Assembly (NCBI RefSeq): GCF_028769735.1 | Contig: NC_088171.1 | Coordinates: 129,039,533 to 129,103,532, forward strand | Source of the DNA: Zonotrichia leucophrys gambelii | Taxonomy: Eukaryota; Chordata; Aves; Passeriformes; Passerellidae | Direction of reading: 5' to 3' | Length of the DNA: 64,000 nucleotides | Part shown: positions 11,186-22,960 of the stretch, piece by piece | How the letters are laid out: the number at the start of each line of letters is the position of its first letter | Position numbering within the stretch: position 1 is the stretch's first letter | The notes under the pieces: model-generated | Seen by the model: only the letters and a program-made list of their open reading frames with translations | The model's database searches: none | What the model was told of the DNA's origin: nothing | Made by a program: the position numbers and the translations under genes

Positions 11186-11474
11186 GTAATGAATCACCTG
11201 TTGCACAAAATTCATGTAAGATTCAGTTTTATCAGTTGATTTTAAAACTGGAAGTGATTGGAAGCTTTATCATGCAGGACAAAGTTCTGTTTAATCATTT
11301 CATTTTGAAAGGATTAACAGTAATTAGTCAAAAGTATAAAATGTCATTATTAGGAAATACCACAGGAATTCTTAACCAATGGAACCTGAATCTTTGGGTC
11401 CTGTAGCAAATAGCTTGATGTGTGTCAGTAAATAGAATGAAGTGTGTTAATTGCTGTTCTGACTTTGAAACCAG

Positions 11475-11650
11475 GAGAACAGAAAGCGCCATGGATCCAG
11501 CCGCAGTGTAGTAGATATGGAATTAGACGATACAGATGATGGGGATGATAATGCACCACTTTTCTACCAGCCTGGAAAACGAGGATTTTATACACCAAGA
11601 CCTGGTAAAAACACAGAAGCAAGGCTGAATTGTTTCCGGAACATTGGCAG
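11475..11650 (+). CDS. UBR5: UBR5 coding exon 16 of window (HECT resumes)
   Basis: The acceptor is AAACCAG and the donor is CAG|GTATTC. The exon encodes residues 809-867, ENRKRHGSSRSVVDM, an acidic DDTDDGDD stretch, then APLFYQPGKRGFYTPRPGKN leading into NCFRNIG of the HECT N-lobe. A single AG is available before GAG, so the junction reads Val-Gln-Glu. A tandem acceptor adding one Gln is not available here. Confidence 0.94.
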
Positions 11651-12025
11651 GTATTCTACCATTAACTTCTTAGTCTGAAAAAATGTAAAAGACAATCATG
11701 CACAACACCAGGGAGAATACCAATGATCCAAGCTGGAAAGAACTTGGTTTTTAAAATTTATTTTTAATGTTCTCTATGTCTCACACTGAGCCTAAGTAGG
11801 GGGCAATTTGCATATGTCAACTTGAAGTTTCTTTTCCTGTTAAATTTTAATTTTTTATCCTTCTTTTTAAAAATTATGTATGCCCATGATTTTCATTTTT
11901 GAGCAATACATTTGGAAAGCTGACTCCAGCTTAATTCTTAGATTATAAGAACTCTTAAATGTGAGTTTGCTGAAAGATCTCTAGTGTAATTTCTGCTGTA
12001 CCAAAACAAGCTCCATTTTTTTCAG

Positions 12026-12110
12026 AATCCTAGGATTGTGCTTGTTGCAGAATGAACTATGTCCCATCACATTAAATAGACACGTAATCAAAGTTCTACT
12101 TGGCAGAAAG
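12026..12110 (+). CDS. UBR5: UBR5 coding exon 17 of window (HECT N-lobe)
   Basis: The acceptor is TTTTCAG and the donor is AAG|GTAAGT. The exon encodes residues 867-895, ILGLCLLQNELCPITLNRHV and IKVLLGRK, typical HECT N-lobe helices. It ends in phase 0. Confidence 0.95.
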
Positions 12111-13019
12111 GTAAGTTGAACATAAAAATTTTGATTTCCTGTAATTACTTAAAACCTAATCCATAAAACTGGGCTTTTCCCTCTAACCACATATGTATTA
12201 ACTAGCTGAGCTGATACTGGGACTGTATGGAGGTGTTCAGTTTGAGGACTGTTAATTTTTTCATTTCCTAGATTTTGAACAGAGTAGATGTTCTAGAAGT
12301 CAGGTATTTGACTAAGATGTAATGATTTTGTAATAAGTTAGCCTTCAACTTTCTTCAGAAACTATATACTGTCTCTGCTTTTTTTCTTCCTTAGACTCAG
12401 AAACCATAGTGTTAGAAAATACTAGGCAATAGCTTACAGAAAAGCATCTTTCTGGATATTTGAGAGAGCTCATGGAATTAATTTGTAATTAAAATTTTGT
12501 CTCAGGAGTAGGTATAATTTAATTCAGAGCAATAATTACTTAAACTTTTAAACAAAACTTCTACCCTGGCCCAGTAAAAGCTAATCATGTACTGCACTTT
12601 TGATGCATTAGTCAACGGCATTGTAAGTTCTGTCTGATCCAGCAAATTTAAACCAAGGTTTGTTACTACTGGTCTTTGCTTAAATTCACTTTTGATCACA
12701 TAATCAGTTACCCAACATAGTATAATCTTTAATGGAAAAGAGTTAATGGGAGAAATGGCCTTTAAATACCTCCTGGTGTCTTCCAAGAGTGTTTGCCTTC
12801 TAAATATTTTCTTAAAGTTTTTCTTGTTGAATATGTATTCTTTTCAGTATTCCAATGTACCTTCTAAGCAGACTGAAAGTAGGAGTTTACTGCATTTATT
12901 TCTGTGTGTTTGTATCTTCTGTTGCTAGTGCATAGATCTGGCACAGGTCACATAATTTTGAATACACTCTTAAACACCTGTTGTGTTTCAAACTTCAAAC
13001 TTGTGTCCTTTTTTTATAG
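12111..13019 (+). other. UBR5 intron, no feature seen
   Basis: This 0.9-kb intron runs from GTAAGT to TTTATAG and is AT-rich. No repeat or RNA gene was recognised. Confidence 0.7.
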
Positions 13020-13175
13020 GTGAACTGGCACGACTTCGCTTTTTTTGATCCGGTTATGTACGAAAGCCTTCGGCAGCTTATCCTGGCCTCCCAGAGTACA
13101 GATGCTGATGCAGTGTTTGCAGCAATGGATTTAGCCTTTGCAATAGACCTGTGTAAGGAGGAGGGTGGAGGGCAG
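13020..13175 (+). CDS. UBR5: UBR5 coding exon 18 of window (HECT N-lobe)
   Basis: The acceptor is TTTATAG and the donor is CAG|GTAAGC. The exon has 52 codons (residues 896-947), VNWHDFAFFDPVMYESLRQL through the DLCKEEGGGQ segment. Phase 0 at both ends. Confidence 0.96.
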
Positions 13176-13555
13176 GTAAGCACAGCTAAACTTGTGGCTC
13201 TCTAGTTTCAGAGTTTGACAGCATATGCAGGGTGTAGTGTGTACATAATCCAGGCTCTTCTCAGATGGCAGATAAAACATTTTATTCTTCTTGGATTCGG
13301 TGCAGTGTTCTTAGATATTGAAGCCTGTATTTTTTTCTTTGAAAATGATCTGGAGGGTACCATAGACCCTGGTAACTGTAGTCAATCCTAGGGAATTTTT
13401 AAAACTAACCTGTAGTAGTGAATTATACTTGGGTTTGGAGGTATATTGAGCAATAAAATGCTCTGCAGCATACTGTAGTGGTTGTAATGATCTCATTTCC
13501 TTTATATCCCTTTTCTTCTTCCCCTATTCAAATGTTCCTTATTTCTTTGCCATAG
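13176..13555 (+). other. UBR5 intron, no feature seen
   Basis: This 380-bp intron runs from GTAAGC to CCATAG. Nothing further was recognised in it. Confidence 0.65.
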
Positions 13556-13669
13556 GTTGAACTTATTTCCAATGGTGTAAATATACCAGTCACTCCTCAG
13601 AATGTATATGAGTACGTCCGGAAATATGCAGAACACCGAATGTTGGTAGTAGCAGAGCAGCCTCTACAT
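13556..13669 (+). CDS. UBR5: UBR5 coding exon 19 of window (HECT N-lobe)
   Basis: The acceptor is GCCATAG and the donor is CAT|GTAAGT. The exon has 38 codons (residues 948-985), VELISNGVNIPVTPQNVYEY and VRKYAEHRMLVVAEQPLH. Phase 0 at both ends. Confidence 0.96.
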
Positions 13670-14944
13670 GTAAGTCTTTAGTGGAGTTCTTTTAAAAAGA
13701 AGGGAAAAAAAAATCTGTCATTTTTCAATCAGTTAATTATTCTCCTCATTGTGGTGTTGCTAATCAGGTTTCTTTAAAGTCTTGACAGCTTGATTAAAAG
13801 TATTTAATTTTTTTTGTAATTGTATAGCTGTTTATGTAGTACTGTGAAGACTGAGTAATTGATCTTATAGAATGAAAGATAATTTATTTTATTGTTGTGG
13901 GTCTCCTTGGTTAAATATATATGTTTATTTCTTGAGCTCAAATGGCACAAATCCTCTTGGAATTTTGGCTTTGTATTTGGCAGCTCCTTTGTTCTTAATA
14001 ATTTATTACCTTTGATTTGTTGCATCCTTGTTCTAAGGAAAAATAATTTATAAAACCACTTATACTAGCCTGTCAAGAAACATAAAAATTGACTAGAAAA
14101 CCATATTAAAAATTATTTGATTTTTTTTTTAAGCCCTTGTCAAATAACACTTACAGAATAATATATTTTTGTAGACAGTTAATGAAGACCAGTCTGTCAT
14201 GATGCTGCTACATGTAAACTTCGTTTCTTGTGCTCATTGTGGTTTCCTGCTGCACATCTGAGATAGGGCAGCAGGCCAGATTACCTCTGTGCAGCTGAGG
14301 TCTAAATTCTCACAGAAAGAACATGTTCCTGGAATTAAGATACTTGATCTCTGTGTCTGCATGTATTACTAATTTGGCTCTTGTTTATTTTAAGAGTTGA
14401 AAACCCTTACACTTGTATTCATTTTGAAATTTTCTAAAGCAAGTTGATTCATAGTACTCCATTTACAATATGGAATTTCTTATCTTTTCAGGATATTACT
14501 TATATAGAATATATGTGTATGTGTGTCTGCGTGTGTAATATTTTTGAAGCAGAGTTGGCATGTGTCTGAGGAAGCAAAGTAAAAGGAACATGCAAGATGC
14601 ATTTTTTTTTGCTTTTTTTGAATTGCATCAAATTCAGCGCAGCTTAGCAAAATACCTGCACATTTTAGCATTAGAAGAGTTCATGTGCTTCTGCTCCTGG
14701 TGAAATACAAGCTCAAGCCAGTACTGCTTTCTTTGCTCTAGTAGGTAGGGTTTAAAAATTGGTGCAGTTCTTTGTTTCAGAATATTTGCATCTCAGATGA
14801 TAAAGCTTAAAAAGAAAAGAGCAGCTCAGAGAATAATGAATCTTGAGTTAAAGGGAATTTCACATGAAAATTTTAAGTAATGTGTTTAAAGTCAGTCTTA
14901 AAAGTTACAGGGTTACAATGTGCATTTTGTTGTTTTCACTTAAG
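13670..14944 (+). other. UBR5 intron, no feature beyond a small TG-rich tract
   Basis: This 1.3-kb AT-rich intron contains a short imperfect (TG)n tract at about 14507-14540. No TE or exon was recognised. Confidence 0.7.
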
Positions 14945-15089
14945 GCAATGAGGAAGGGGCTCCTGGATGTACTTCCAAAGAATTCATTAGAAGATTTGAC
15001 AGCAGAAGATTTCAGACTTTTGGTAAATGGCTGTGGTGAAGTAAATGTGCAAATGCTAATCAGCTTTACCTCTTTCAATGATGAATCAG
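14945..15089 (+). CDS. UBR5: UBR5 coding exon 20 of window (HECT)
   Basis: The acceptor is ACTTAAG and the donor is CAG|GTATGA. The exon encodes residues 986-1033, AMRKGLLDVLPKNSLEDLTA through VNVQMLISFTSFNDES, spanning the N-lobe to C-lobe junction. It ends in phase 1. Confidence 0.95.
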
Positions 15090-15677
15090 GTATGAAATAA
15101 CCTAGTCATAAACAGAGTTGCAGGTATAACTTAACACTGTTTTTTCTGTGTGGAGTAGTTACTAGCATTAAACTTGAACTAGTAAGTCTGCCATTAGTTA
15201 ATAAGCCAGTGAAAGCTGTTATAAAGTTATTACTTGGGATATTTTTTTACATTCCTTAGAAAATATTTACCTTCAGTTAAATGAGGGTGGAGAAGGCATG
15301 TTTTCCAACTTGACTGTCATGAGATGTTAAATACATGGATTGTATTACTGGTAGTGTATCTTTCTTGTGAAAATTCTCTAGGACTATAAATGTGATGGAT
15401 GCGAGTTTAATACTTCTTACATAATTTTTAAACTGTGTTTAGTTGCAGTTGGGATTTTTGGTAAGGAGGGAGGAGTGGGAGTGGTACTAAGTTATGTCAG
15501 TGTTGGCCTTGCTTTCAAAGCTATTCATTCAGTTTGAAATTACTGATCTCCAGTATCAGGACTTTATGAATATGATTGTAGCTGAGATCCAGCTTGCAGC
15601 ACATGTAAAACAGGTATCTTAATGTTACTGTCCAGTGCAGCAGCTGAATTGTTATTTCACCTTGTTATTTCATACAG

Positions 15678-15763
15678 GAGAAAATGCTGAGAAGCTTTTG
15701 CAATTCAAGCGTTGGTTTTGGTCCATAGTTGAGAAGATGAGTATGACAGAAAGACAAGATCTG
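15678..15763 (+). CDS. UBR5: UBR5 coding exon 21 of window (HECT)
   Basis: The acceptor is CATACAG and the donor is CTG|GTAAGT. The exon encodes residues 1034-1062, ENAEKLLQFKRWFWSIVEKM and SMTERQDL. It ends in phase 0. Confidence 0.95.
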
Positions 15764-16857
15764 GTAAGTTGTCCATTCCCATTGGAAACATGCAGGAAGA
15801 ATTGGAATAAGTGGTGTCAATACTGTTCTTGACTGTGTCTACTTGCAGAGACTTGTTGAAGAGTTAAGGTAGCAGAGAGGGTAGTAGGGTTGGGTAAGAC
15901 TTGGTTCTGGAAACAACAGGTGTGAATGCCAGACCTTCTTGTAATTGAAAGTAAGCATGGTGTGTTCTTCTCCCTGTTCAGAGGTCTCTTACAGAAGCAC
16001 AGTTTCACTCTGCACAGTTGCTCTTAAGATGAGTAACTGTGGTTATTCAACTGTGTTGTGGGCTGGTAGGGTTTTGAGGTCAAGTTCTCTTCATGCATCA
16101 TCTACTCACCTGACTTCTGTGTATCCGGAGGGCAATATGTGTGTCCTCTCTGTAAGATGTCAGTAATGAAACCATGTCCTTCTCAAGGCCCTTTAGGAGT
16201 GAAAAGCTGATGAGAAGCATGAAAGAATAAGATACTGTTTGGGGGATTTCATTTTTAAAAACTTGCCTGTAAATTTTATTCATTGTACACCTCTTGAAAT
16301 GGTTTGTTTTTAACTTCCTACTCTGTAAGGTACTATCTCTCCCTTACAGTCTACTAAAAGGAAACAGAGAGTACTCTGAAAAGTGCAAACCCTAGAGCAT
16401 ATTTTTCAAGGAGTGTCTATGCTTACACCTTGGTGGTGACTCAGTATTTCACACTTGAGATAATAAACCAAATGCTCTCTGTTGCTCCCTTTTGTCTGTA
16501 CCAGTACTACATCCTGTAGTCTCTGACTGGTTTGTGAGACCTTCCTGATTCAATTTGTATTGATGGGTGTCACCACCTTCCCAGATGGATATTTGGACAT
16601 GCCATTTACTGAGGATTTGTTGATACAGGATAGTTTTGAATGCTGCTTTTATCAGTTTTATGCATGAGCAGTTGATGAAGGAAGTGAAGGAAGCTACTAG
16701 AGAAGAAAGTAGAATAACTGTGGAATTTAGTTTGGCATATTGAAGAGAACATAGTATTATCAATCTTGCTGTGATTGTGCAATTCTTTTTTAACCTATCC
16801 CTACACAGTTTGTAGGCAGTATGAATCTTAATTTTAAACACTGTCTTCTTTTTTCAG
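15764..16857 (+). other. UBR5 last intron, no feature seen
   Basis: This 1.1-kb intron runs from GTAAGT to TTTTCAG. Chance ORFs up to 130 aa on the minus strand look like non-coding sequence. No repeat was recognised. Confidence 0.7.
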
Positions 16858-17070
16858 GTTTACTTTTGGACCTCAAGTCCATCATTGCCCGCCAGTGAGG
16901 AGGGGTTCCAGCCTATGCCATCCATCACAATAAGGCCACCAGATGACCAACATCTTCCAACAGCAAACACTTGCATTTCTCGCCTTTATGTCCCACTCTA
17001 TTCCTCTAAGCAGATTTTGAAACAAAAATTGTTACTCGCCATTAAGACCAAGAATTTTGGTTTTGTGTAG
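16858..17070 (+). CDS. UBR5: UBR5 last coding exon (HECT C-lobe, catalytic Cys, stop)
   Basis: The acceptor is TTTTTCAG. The exon encodes residues 1063-1132 and the TAG stop at 17068-17070. The catalytic cysteine that forms the ubiquitin thioester is the TGC at 16972-16974, in [14 protein letters not shown], exactly 31 residues before the C-terminus as expected for UBR5. The protein ends KTKNFGFV. The active site is intact, so the gene should encode a working ligase. Confidence 0.97.
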   Translation, partial: VYFWTSSPSLPASEEGFQPMPSITIRPPDDQHLPTANTCISRLYVPLYSSKQILKQKLLLAIKTKNFGFV

Positions 17071-17446
17071 AGTATAAAAAGTGTGTATTGCTGTGTAATA
17101 TTACTAGCTAAGTTTTGTAGATTTTTCCATTTGTCTATAAAAGTTTATGAAAGTTAATGCTGTCATACCCCTGGTGGTACTTCAAAGATTTAAATGCAAA
17201 CATTCCTGTACTAAATTTGTAACATAAAGGCCTAAGGAGCACTAGCAATATGTGATTGCAACAGTTTGCTAGTCAAGAACTCCTTTGCCTAACCCCAGCC
17301 AAAGATGACAGCAGAACAATATAATTTACACTGTGATTTATCTTTTTGCTGAGGGAGAATATGTAAAATGTTCTGAAAATTCACTGCTGCCTTTGTGGAA
17401 AGTGTTTCAGCAAAGGTTCTTGTATAGAGGGAGTAGGGAATTTCAA

Positions 17447-17452
17447 AATAAA
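17447..17452 (+). promoter_or_regulatory. Possible proximal poly(A) signal of UBR5
   Basis: An AATAAA hexamer lies about 380 bases after the UBR5 stop. A TGTTCTGTGTTTTT stretch follows within 30 bases, as a U/GU-rich downstream element would. Use is inferred. Confidence 0.45.
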
Positions 17453-17996
17453 AAATTAAGTATGTTCTGTGTTTTTAACTTTTTTTTTTAATGGTGTTTA
17501 ATTTGTGGTTGGCTGCAGTTGTGTATCATGTATATTGAACTTGTAAAAAGTTCCTGACAGCTCAGATCCCAGAGTTGGGATTGCTGACTTATGAAACCAC
17601 TTCCATTGCAATTTTTGTTCTATTGCATTGAACTCTGGCACATCAGTTACCATCACTAATATTTTGCATGTAATCTGTACCTTTAGTGGGTTTTTTTTTT
17701 CCCTGTACATATTTGATGAGGCCAATGCACAGTATTTCATAGTTCACAATCAGCATTTTTGTATCCTTGTTACAGTGAACAGACAGTCAGGAGATTGTTC
17801 CACTACCAGTCCTAACCCAACACTTGTACTACATTATCTAACTATGTAAACTCAGCCTGGGCACTTTCTGGTAACTGTAAAATGTTTATAAGATCATGAT
17901 TATTGAAGATACATTTTTTGGAAAACTTTAATGTTCGTGAGCTGCTTAACTTCTTTTGTATCTAGCCTTTTTTTAAGTATCTTGTTACAGTTTTTT

Positions 17997-18002
17997 AATA
18001 AA
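17997..18002 (+). promoter_or_regulatory. Distal poly(A) signal of UBR5
   Basis: A canonical AATAAA is preceded by a T-rich stretch about 930 bases after the stop. It probably ends the main transcript near 18020. Confidence 0.7.
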
Positions 18003-18020
18003 GAAATTACAGACAAAATA

Positions 18021-21000
18021 CCAAGTCATACTGAAGAAACAATAGTTTTTATTTATTAAGCCATTTATACTTTAGCTAACAGCATACACTAAACATAGTT
18101 GGTCATTAAAAATCTGAATTTTGTAGCTGAAAAATTGACATGCAGAAGACATTTAGCCCACATTTTACAGTTAGCAGAGAATCCTGAAAGAAATGGGCCA
18201 GGCAACCCCTCCTTTTAACAGAATTGGTTTGAAGGAAAAGTGGCTTGTTCTGAAAAATCTCAAGGCAATTAGTTTAGAATAAAATTCTCAAATTTCATTG
18301 TAGTGAGTTCTACTGTACTTTCACTTATGAAGTGCTTGGTTAGTTTTGGGGAGGGCAGTCTTTGACCTTGATGTAGGATTTCTTTTCCCTAAGGCTTGAG
18401 AGGTTTTGAGTTAGAAATTGGTTGATGAAGAAAGGAGCTACTTTTTTGCTGTAAAACTAAATTTATGAAGCTTAGCAGACTGAAATATTGAGGGATAAGA
18501 ACTTCTGTGGTGGTGATGTTCTTCTTTCTTGCTTCTCCAACCCTATTAGTCCATGTTAATGATTTTTTTTCTCCCTTTTGTTGGGAAGAGCTGAAGTAAT
18601 GTTCCGTCCAAATCCTAGCAGAACTCACCTCTGTCAGAACTCCTCTGGGTTTTCATTTCTGTCAGCTAGTTGTAGGATGACCAAAAGTTACCTACATCTG
18701 ATTTTCAAAAAAGCCTCTTCATTTTTTTAGTTGCTAAAGGTATGGAGTACAGTTGATACCACAAATTCTGATCACCAGTTGCCAAATTGATGCTGAAAAT
18801 CCTCTCCTCTAAATAAGGTGGATTGTTTCAGGCTTGTGTACTTAAACTGCAGATAAATAAACAGATGCAGAATTATTTCTGCAGGTACTAATGCTTCCTC
18901 TAAATCGATCATCCTAGAAAAGGATAGTTTCAATGTATGAGGATTGGAGCTAGACTTCCTGTTGTGACCTCCAGTGTATCTTAAGTTCAAAACTGATTTT
19001 ACTATGCTAAAAAGAAAAAGCAGTACAGCCTCACAAATCTAGCTAGAGGCATTTTAGTATAGTGGTGTGGCTGTTCTCTTATACTAAGGAGGATAAGTTA
19101 CAAAGGTACAAAGCAACATCTACCTTTTGCCTGGCTATCAAACTGCTGTGATTATTTCCACTACCAAAACTGCCTCTAACTGAAATGTGCAAGGTTAGTA
19201 GAAAGCAACAAAAGAAACTGTTTAGAATAGCATCAAAACTCCAGTCTGTAAAATAAAGCTCCCTCCCTCACAAAGCTTTGTGAGGCTTGATGTACTAAGA
19301 ATTATCCAAGGCCCTTGGATGAAAGGCCACATATACATGTAAAGTACTGTGTATATATATATGTATTGTGTGTATATGTATATAAGTGTATGTGTATGTA
19401 TAACATATAAATATATGTTATATGTATATATATTTCTGTATATAGATTAAGCATTTTTTAAGTCCTGTAATGTATAGCTAGACAAAAGCTTTGCAGATAG
19501 CACAGTAGCTCACCCTATATACACACACAAGGCATTCTGGTAAGCAGAGAGGGAATTTAGAATGATATATACTGTCGTCATTGACTTGAAATATGTATGT
19601 AGCTTTATAAATAGCTTTTTTTCCTCTGTATGGTATATTTCAACTATATCAAGATTTTAATAAGAAAAATGTTTATTAAAATCATACACCTCCTCTCCCT
19701 TTGACTTAAGCCCTTCTGTTAGTTCACTTAAAGTGTGGTAGTGAAACTAGTTAAATTCTGTAATGTTTACTCTTTTTAATAGTCTAAATCCTTAGCTGTT
19801 CACCATTGCTGAAAGAGGCAATAAAGGTAGCTGCTAATAAAATATTATGACCAACTACTAGAGTAGGTCCTAATCTGAATCTAGTGAAACCTTGATACTT
19901 TAGTGCTAATTTCTGTGACTAATTCTTGGCTTTGGTTTCTTTTACTTAACTAGCTGTATCCAACACAAGGTAAATCACTTGCTCCAGCTTTGATAATTTT
20001 CCAGGAAGGAAAAATTGTCATCGAGTGGTCTTTCCCACCTGTGTGGTTTGGAAGTGATTTTTCTTTCCTACAAGTGAGTAATTTGGTCCCTAGATAACAA
20101 GCAGTGATAAAGCTGGAAACTGGCAATCTTATGAATCCAACACCATACCCTTGCAGAGCAGCATTCAGGGAGGTAGAGGAAAGGAAATTTTCCTCAACTC
20201 TTAAACAAGGTTTATCCGTGTATGCAATTATGCAAACCATACAGACTTGCTGGTTTTCAGAAGTTTACTTCAATGCATCTGAAGGGAAGTGTGTAGTGAG
20301 CAGGGCTGCAGCTCTCCATGGTAGCTGGAGTGCAGGTGGGGGAAGTTGCCCAGCCACCACCAACCGCCTCCTGTGCAGTTGCTTCTCAGAGAGAGCCAGG
20401 ACTCAGCACAGCTCCTGGTCACCCTTAACACCACGTGAATGATTGTTCACTGAGTCTGTGCTAACCTCCTCCTTTCTATGCTAACTGCTGTGCCCTAACT
20501 CCCTCTTTATAGGTCCCACAGCCTGTGCATCTGTAAATACCATGCTCTTCGCTTCACTTGGATTTTTCTGGCTTCCTCTCTGTAAGGCAAACTGTGGATA
20601 CCTCGTTTAGTTGCTCTGATTCCCTTCTTCTTTCAAGCTTTGTAGGATTTGACCTTTTTCCTGAACTCTTTTGTTTGCCTATTTAGTAACAGATCTGCTA
20701 AAACCAAATAGAAAATTCTGCATGTCCAGATTAGCTGGATTTCAGCATGTGTGGCATTATCTTACTCTGAGGTAGAAGGCATGTCCACACTTTAAAATAT
20801 GTCAGTGAATGGGTCATGAGAAAGCTTCAGTGAGTGCCTGGAACTCACAGTGCTGGAAGTTTCCACATGATCTCTGTGGGGAGGACGTGAACAGGCTTCA
20901 CAACTGGAGAGTGGCCTCCATCACAGTGCAGTCACTGCCCATCAGGACTTCTGGCATTATCAGGAGCTCTGATGGATCCTTTGCTAGTTGGAAATTGCTT

Positions 21001-22960
21001 TTGTGGCTTTCATTTGCAGCTATTTCAGATTTGTTGAACTGAGAAGTGTGGAGGGCTTTTAATCTTTTATAAATTTTAATGGATTTTTTGTGGAGTTGTC
21101 TTAGAGGATAACTTCATGTCTTGCTTGAAACACAATCCTGTTAGATAGTATTTTCCACAAACTACTTTTTTCCAATTATCACCACAAACTGCTATTATAG
21201 TAATAGACTGTTTAGCATAACAAGAGGCAGCTGGTTGCTCCCAGGGGTTCCAGGACTTTTCCATCATGGTGAAACTTCAATATCCCTTTGTCCAGTGGCA
21301 GTGGCAGCTAACCAAATGAGTATGCTTGAATACTGTAGTCATGTTGGAAAACAGATTGTTGCCACAACCTGTGGTAAAGTTTCTCTGCACAGAGACTGCA
21401 AGGAGACTTAAAGAAATTTTAGGCTTTAGACATACTGAAATGATTCACAAATTGATTTTCTGAGAGTGAACAGTGCTAAGCTGAAAAGCAGATTTTACTT
21501 AAATTTATAAATGAAAATTCTTCAACTTACCTGAAATGGCATTTTCATATACAAAATTAGAATTACAACCAATTTTAAAAGGCATCTGAGTATTCCCCCA
21601 AAAAGTAACACCTTTTGGAGGAGGGAAGAAAGAGGTAGGATGGTTGAAGCAGTGAAGACTACATTTGCCATAGCAGGACATCTGCCATAGCAGTGAGGAA
21701 CTAGGGGAGGAATACAGCTTCCACCACCTGTCAAGGAGCTTTTTCTAAACAGCACATTGTAGGTACAGCTGAGTAATCTGAAATCTTGCAAAATTGTGCA
21801 TAATGCTGTATTCCATTTTTATGCACTTGTCTGTATTTTACTGTTGTGTACATGATTTAATTTTTATAAAACAAAGCTAACAGAAGTTGGCAGATTTTTG
21901 TGGAGGTGCAAGAACAGCCACATGCTGTTTGGTTAATCCTTTCCAGTATTTTTCTTTTTCTGTGCATCTTTAGGCACCATGTAATTAAACATAAGGGCAG
22001 GCATTTAAGAAGTTATCTCCAAATTCTTGAACAATTTTCTATTGCTAATTATATTAATTTATAGTAGATCTTAATCCCTGTCAGGACAGGGCATTTCCTT
22101 ATTTAGGGAATTCTAAACAGTAGGGCCAGGACAATGAGATTTGGGGCTAAGACAACTGGTAGACCAGTCAATGTCATTTAATACAAATAGTGTGCTGCTT
22201 GTTGGTTTTGGTTCCACAAACTCATGCATCTCCCCTTAAACCACCAGCAAGCTCTGTATTGCACACACCAATAGAATACACACCAATAGGTCTGTAAATG
22301 GGTCAGCTGGGTCTGCTCTACATCAGTCAGTGTTCCTCTAATTGCTCTGGACAAAAAGCTGGAATCCCTCGTACTCCATGTACTTGATATGAGTGGAGCT
22401 GTTGGACATAAAGATTAAAGAGCTTGTCTAGGTATCCCTGGGAAATAAAACTTCAAGGATGTCTCAGAAATAACAGTACTCAGGTAACAGCAGATATTGT
22501 TAATGTGAATCCACCTTTTCTCCTTATGTGTTCTTGCTGTGCTTTTAAGTTGCTCAGTCACGTGTTTCTGCTCCTCAGAAAACTCCATGGAAGAAAACAG
22601 GAACTGTTTTTGTGCTCAGTCACAGATGTCACCACGGAACTTTTCTTATCCCCTGCCCTGGTGAGGCTTGGGCGTCTCTCACAAGACATCAAAAAGCCGC
22701 AGGAAACATTGCAGTGCGGAGGAGCGCAGCTGGCCTCACTCCCCCTTCCCGTGCTTGGGGATGGAGAGAGGGGGCGTCTCAGTCACTGTGGCAGCCAGGT
22801 GCCTTTAAAAAAAATACCCAAAATTCTTAACGGCACACGAATTCGTAAAGCAGCACCGAAAGTTACCTTTCTGGAAAGGGGACATCCGAATCTTTTGAAG
22901 CTCCCTCTGCTCTCAAGAAGGGAGAGAAACAAGCATCCATCGTACCGCCAGTGACGGGCC
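18021..22960. other. UBR5-RRM2B spacer, no gene seen
   Basis: Five kilobases separate the UBR5 poly(A) site from the RRM2B CpG island. The sequence is AT-rich, with a TA/TG-rich tract at about 19337-19445 and further AATAAA hexamers (about 18278, 19829) that could allow a longer UBR5 3'UTR. Open frames of up to 176 aa (22424-22954) show no recognisable protein and no splice logic. Confidence 0.65.
19337..19445. repeat. Imperfect (TA/TG)n microsatellite
   Basis: Alternating TATATG/TGTATA sequence runs over about 110 bases. It can form Z-DNA-like or hairpin structures and is likely length-variable. Confidence 0.8.

Larger units (their letters stand above)
1..18020 (+). other. UBR5: UBR5 gene, 3' part (22 coding exons and 3'UTR)
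   Basis: This is the 3' portion of UBR5 (EDD), a very large HECT-type E3 ubiquitin ligase acting mainly in the nucleus in DNA-damage signalling, chromatin control and protein quality control. Twenty-two exons join in frame to 1132 residues plus a stop, about 40% of the roughly 2800-residue family protein. The 5' part (UBA, RCC1-like and UBR-box regions) lies before the window. Visible in order are an acidic Ser/Asp-rich stretch (residues 10-30 of the fragment), an Ala run, an acidic region (about 320-333), an Arg/Glu-rich low-complexity stretch (about 664-695), the MLLE domain (about 715-795) and HECT with the catalytic Cys at fragment residue 1101, 31 residues before the C-terminus. All introns are GT-AG except the first. 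I see no frameshift or internal stop. Confidence 0.97.
17071..18020 (+). other. UBR5: UBR5 3' untranslated region
   Basis: This AT-rich sequence after the stop runs to the poly(A) signal at 17997-18002, with the cleavage site inferred about 15-25 bases further on. A weaker earlier AATAAA at 17447-17452 could give a shorter transcript. The region also holds a T run near 17690. Confidence 0.8.

Noticed and set aside
22424..22954. 176-aa plus-strand ORF just before the CpG island
   Set aside because: No recognisable domain, mixed composition, no matching ORF structure or splice sites. Likely chance opening near the promoter.
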